In this document: in pieces, positions 62,242 to 64,000 of the stretch
Position numbering within the stretch: position 1 is the stretch's first letter
How the letters are laid out: every line of letters begins with the position of its first letter
Origin: Streptomyces griseoincarnatus
GTDB lineage: Bacteria; Actinomycetota; Actinomycetes; Streptomycetales; Streptomycetaceae
NCBI GenBank assembly: GCA_014649575.1
Contig: BMTH01000007.1
Location: forward strand, 326,090-390,089
Direction: 5' to 3'
DNA: 64,000 bases
Made by a program: the position numbers and the translations under genes
The notes under the pieces: generated by a model
What the model saw: the letters and a program-made list of their open reading frames with translations, nothing else
Databases searched by the model: none
Told to the model about the DNA's origin: nothing

Positions 62242-63354
62242 TCAGTCGGAGGACGCCTCCGGGGGAGTCCTCCGGGTGAGCAGCCAGGGCTCGACCACGC
62301 CGAGACCACGGACGGGCCGCTGCCACATCGGCTGGAGGGCGAACCGGTACGTGGGCGGCTCCTCGCCCTCCTTCTCCGCCGCGGCCGCAGCCTCGGCGGC
62401 GGCCGCCTCACTGGCCGGCGCGTCACCGGTGCGGATCAGCTCATGGGCGAAGTCGGCGTCGACAAGAACGGCGTCGCGGGGGGCTATGGAGGTCAGCCGG
62501 GAGGCGAGGTTGACGGTGGTGCCGAAGACATCGCCCATCCGGGTGGTGACGGTGCCGAAGGCCATGCCGACGCGCAGTTCCGGCATGGTCTCGTCGTTCG
62601 CCATGGTCTCTATCAACCGCAGGGCGATCTCCGCGGCGGTCCCGGCGTCGTCGGCGGCGTACAGCACCTCGTCGCCGAGGGTCTTGATGAGCCGCCCGCC
62701 GCGCGCAGCGACCAGATCGGCGGCCGTCGTCTCGAAGGCCTCGACCAGCTCGCCGAGTTCCTCCTCCTCCATCCGCCGGGTGAGGCGGGTGAAGCCCACG
62801 AGGTCGGCGAAGGCGACGGCGAGCCGCCGGTCGACCATCTCCTCGTCGTCGGCCTCCTGCACGACACGCCCGGCCGAGGCGGCGAGCTGCCGCCGCCACA
62901 CGTAGACCAGGAACTCCTCCAGCTCGGGCAGGAGCAGCTCGACGATCGGATACGTGACCTCGGTGCGGGTCATACCGGGCTCGGGCGGCTCCGTGAGCCC
63001 TTCCAGGAACGAGTCGATCTGCCATTCGGCCAAACGCGCGGTGGTCTGACCGGTGGACCGGGCGACCTGGACGGCCATGGCCTCGCTCAGCAGGCCGGCC
63101 TCCACCAGACCCGCGAGGCGGCGCAGGGCGAGGACGTCCGCCTCCGTCAGGGCCTTCGCCTGACCCACGTCGGCGAAGCCCATGGCACGCCAGAAGCGGG
63201 TGGCGAGCTCCATCGTGACGCCGGCGCTGCGGGCCGCCTGGAACGGCGTGTACCGGCGCTCGGCGCCCAGAATGAGCTGCTCGAGGCGCAGAGCAAGCGG
63301 ATCCTCGCCGTCGCCCTGCGCGTCCGCACCGGAACCCGAGTCGTCGACGCTCAC
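62242..63354 (-). CDS. cya: Adenylate cyclase, class III
   Basis: A 370-residue cytosolic enzyme making cAMP. Start GTG 63354. The N-terminal 165 residues are a helical pH/HTH-like regulatory part (ERRYTPFQAARSAGVTMELA, TRFWRAMGFADVGQAKAL). The class III cyclase homology domain (about 178-350) has metal Asp in VAFADLVGFTRLTRRM, GGRLIKTLGDEVLYA with the second Asp, and VNLASRLTSIAPRD. An Ala/Glu-rich insert (about 315-335) precedes the C-terminus. In S. coelicolor Cya is needed for germination and development. It converges with the Pro-rich gene. Confidence 0.93.
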   Translation of the reverse strand: MSVDDSGSGADAQGDGEDPLALRLEQLILGAERRYTPFQAARSAGVTMELATRFWRAMGFADVGQAKALTEADVLALRRLAGLVEAGLLSEAMAVQVARSTGQTTARLAEWQIDSFLEGLTEPPEPGMTRTEVTYPIVELLLPELEEFLVYVWRRQLAASAGRVVQEADDEEMVDRRLAVAFADLVGFTRLTRRMEEEELGELVEAFETTAADLVAARGGRLIKTLGDEVLYAADDAGTAAEIALRLIETMANDETMPELRVGMAFGTVTTRMGDVFGTTVNLASRLTSIAPRDAVLVDADFAHELIRTGDAPASEAAAAEAAAAAEKEGEEPPTYRFALQPMWQRPVRGLGVVEPWLLTRRTPPEASSD

Positions 63355-63554
63355 GCGTTGCTGCCCTTCCGATCTGTCACGGCCATGTCTCGACCGGGCT
63401 CAACTCTACGGCAGGTGTGCGGTAGCTCACTCCGTCAGGTTGGGCCGTGGGTGAGGTGTGGGGGGGCGTGCCTCCACCTACGCGCCGGGGGTGCCTTTTC
63501 AGCCACGGTCGTGTGGCGGGGGTGGGCGTTGCACACCCGGCGCGGGTCTGTGCG

Positions 63555-63571
63555 GGGGTGTTGCACACCCC
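63555..63571. promoter_or_regulatory. Palindrome upstream of adenylate cyclase
   Basis: GGGGTGT-TGC-ACACCCC, a perfect seven-base inverted repeat 200 bases before the cya start. A related partial copy (GTTGCACACCC) lies near 63529-63539. It could be a regulator site, possibly for a CRP-type protein, but the GTG-CAC spacing is five, not the usual six. Confidence 0.35.
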
Positions 63572-63655
63572 GTGTGCTGCGTAGGCACGCGGCACGGGTG
63601 CGGGCCGGTGGGAGTCGGCGCACCTCGGCGCCAACGAGGCGCCGCCGCGCCCACC

Positions 63656-63750
63656 CTCCCCCACTCTCGGCTTCTCCCCCACTCTCGACTCCGCTCGAGC
63701 GGGGGGACCCCCATGAGCGGGAGGTACCCCCATCGCCCTGGGGGCACCTC
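63656..63750. repeat. Streptomyces-type intergenic palindromic repeat cluster
   Basis: The motif CCCCCACTCTCG occurs twice (about 63658-63669 and 63676-63687), followed by the perfect palindrome CCGCTCGAGCGG (63691-63702) and a near-perfect 12-bp hairpin (63721-63732 with 63739-63750, one mismatch). I recognise this composite as one of the repeats scattered between genes in many Streptomyces genomes. Function is unknown. Confidence 0.7.
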
Positions 63751-64000
63751 CCAGGCCCTTGAGCCACTGGCGGAGGCACGACTGCACGCAGTTGGCGACA
63801 CTCGCGAACGCCACCGCGCGCCCGGGGGCGGCGAATGGCGGCATCCGCCACCGGTGTCGGTGCAGCCGCCCACGGCGGGGAGGGGACGGGGTGGGGGTGG
63901 GCGCCCGCAGCGGCTGGCGCGTCCACGCCCCGAACCTCTCCAGCACGCACTCTCGCGCCAGACCGAGGACGACCACCCCCACCGCGGCCCCGCACCACCC

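Larger units (their letters stand above)
63377..64000 (-). other. Uncertain open frame entering from the right edge
   Basis: A minus-strand frame is open from the window edge to a stop at 63377. The part nearest the edge has coding-like composition and a hydrophobic segment (AAVGVVVLGLARECVLERFG), so it may be the 3' part of a membrane-protein gene that starts beyond the window. The remainder reads through intergenic-type repeats and becomes Pro/Arg-rich without motifs, so the true stop may be absent or the gene may be an artefact of high GC. The promoter of adenylate cyclase must also lie here. Confidence 0.3.

Noticed and set aside
63377..63640. Treating the whole minus-strand frame at the right edge as a firm gene
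   Set aside because: Its left part is read through repeat DNA with no domain; only a possible 3' gene part near the edge was noted, at low confidence.

Overview
The window is chromosomal DNA from a Streptomyces (or very close actinomycete). The evidence is very high GC with strong G/C third-position bias, GTG and TTG starts, a mycothiol-conjugate amidase gene (mca), GTP-type PEP carboxykinase, a whiJ/abaA-type regulator cluster (XRE, DUF397, anti-sigma-like ATPase), a class E sortase-type LAXTG protein and a TTA (bldA-type) codon. From about 37.8 kb to the right end the gene order (mca, greA, DrrAB-type ABC transporter, ilvA, cystathionine gamma-synthase, L,D-transpeptidase, hutH, GGDEF protein, enoyl-CoA hydratase, adenylate cyclase) is a conserved Streptomyces core-chromosome segment as I remember it from S. 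coelicolor. The left 16 kb is accessory DNA.

Region 1 (1-16.3 kb): the 5' part of a secreted peptidoglycan amidase and an MmpS-like protein lie divergent to a 2904-residue secreted RHS/YD-repeat polymorphic toxin ending in a DNA/RNA non-specific nuclease domain. Its SUKH (SMI1/KNR4) immunity gene follows after 14 bases and a strong terminator. Next comes a worn stretch of IS fragments, orphan or decayed immunity-like genes (including a recognisable SUKH remnant), a frameshifted gene, a second intact SUKH gene, a membrane protein and a lipoprotein.

Region 2 (16.3-27.1 kb): an alpha/beta-hydrolase-fold protein lacking its catalytic Ser and His; the XRE/DUF397 pair divergent from a small protein and a HATPase; a secreted FG-GAP propeller protein; a quinone oxidoreductase divergent from a TetR regulator; a DUF6058-like protein; and a MoxR ATPase/VWA pair resembling RavA-ViaA.

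Region 3 (27.4-37.5 kb): pckG, a hemolysin III/PAQR membrane protein behind a palindrome, a TetR gene with an apparent frameshift in a C7 tract, a Mut7-C RNase-fold protein whose 3' end runs into seven 37-bp tandem repeats, a thioredoxin-domain DUF255 protein, and a STAND (NB-ARC/TPR) ATPase carrying a TTA codon.

Region 4 (37.8-51.9 kb): mca with a small membrane-protein gene, DUF4307, greA, a drug-type ABC exporter behind a perfect palindrome, ilvA, a MarR regulator, a degenerate ECF sigma-like protein with a one-TM partner, cystathionine gamma-synthase, a DUF4034-like protein, a kinase fused to an IF-2 N-terminal-like domain, and a zinc alcohol dehydrogenase divergent from an XRE regulator.

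Region 5 (51.9-64 kb): a large secreted subtilase, an L,D-transpeptidase, small membrane/LAXTG proteins, hutH, a GAF-GGDEF diguanylate cyclase, enoyl-CoA hydratase, a Pro-rich secreted protein and adenylate cyclase (c-di-GMP and cAMP genes within 4 kb), then a repeat-rich end with an uncertain partial reading frame. I saw no tRNA, rRNA, CRISPR array or replication origin. All assignments are from reading the sequence; no database search was run.
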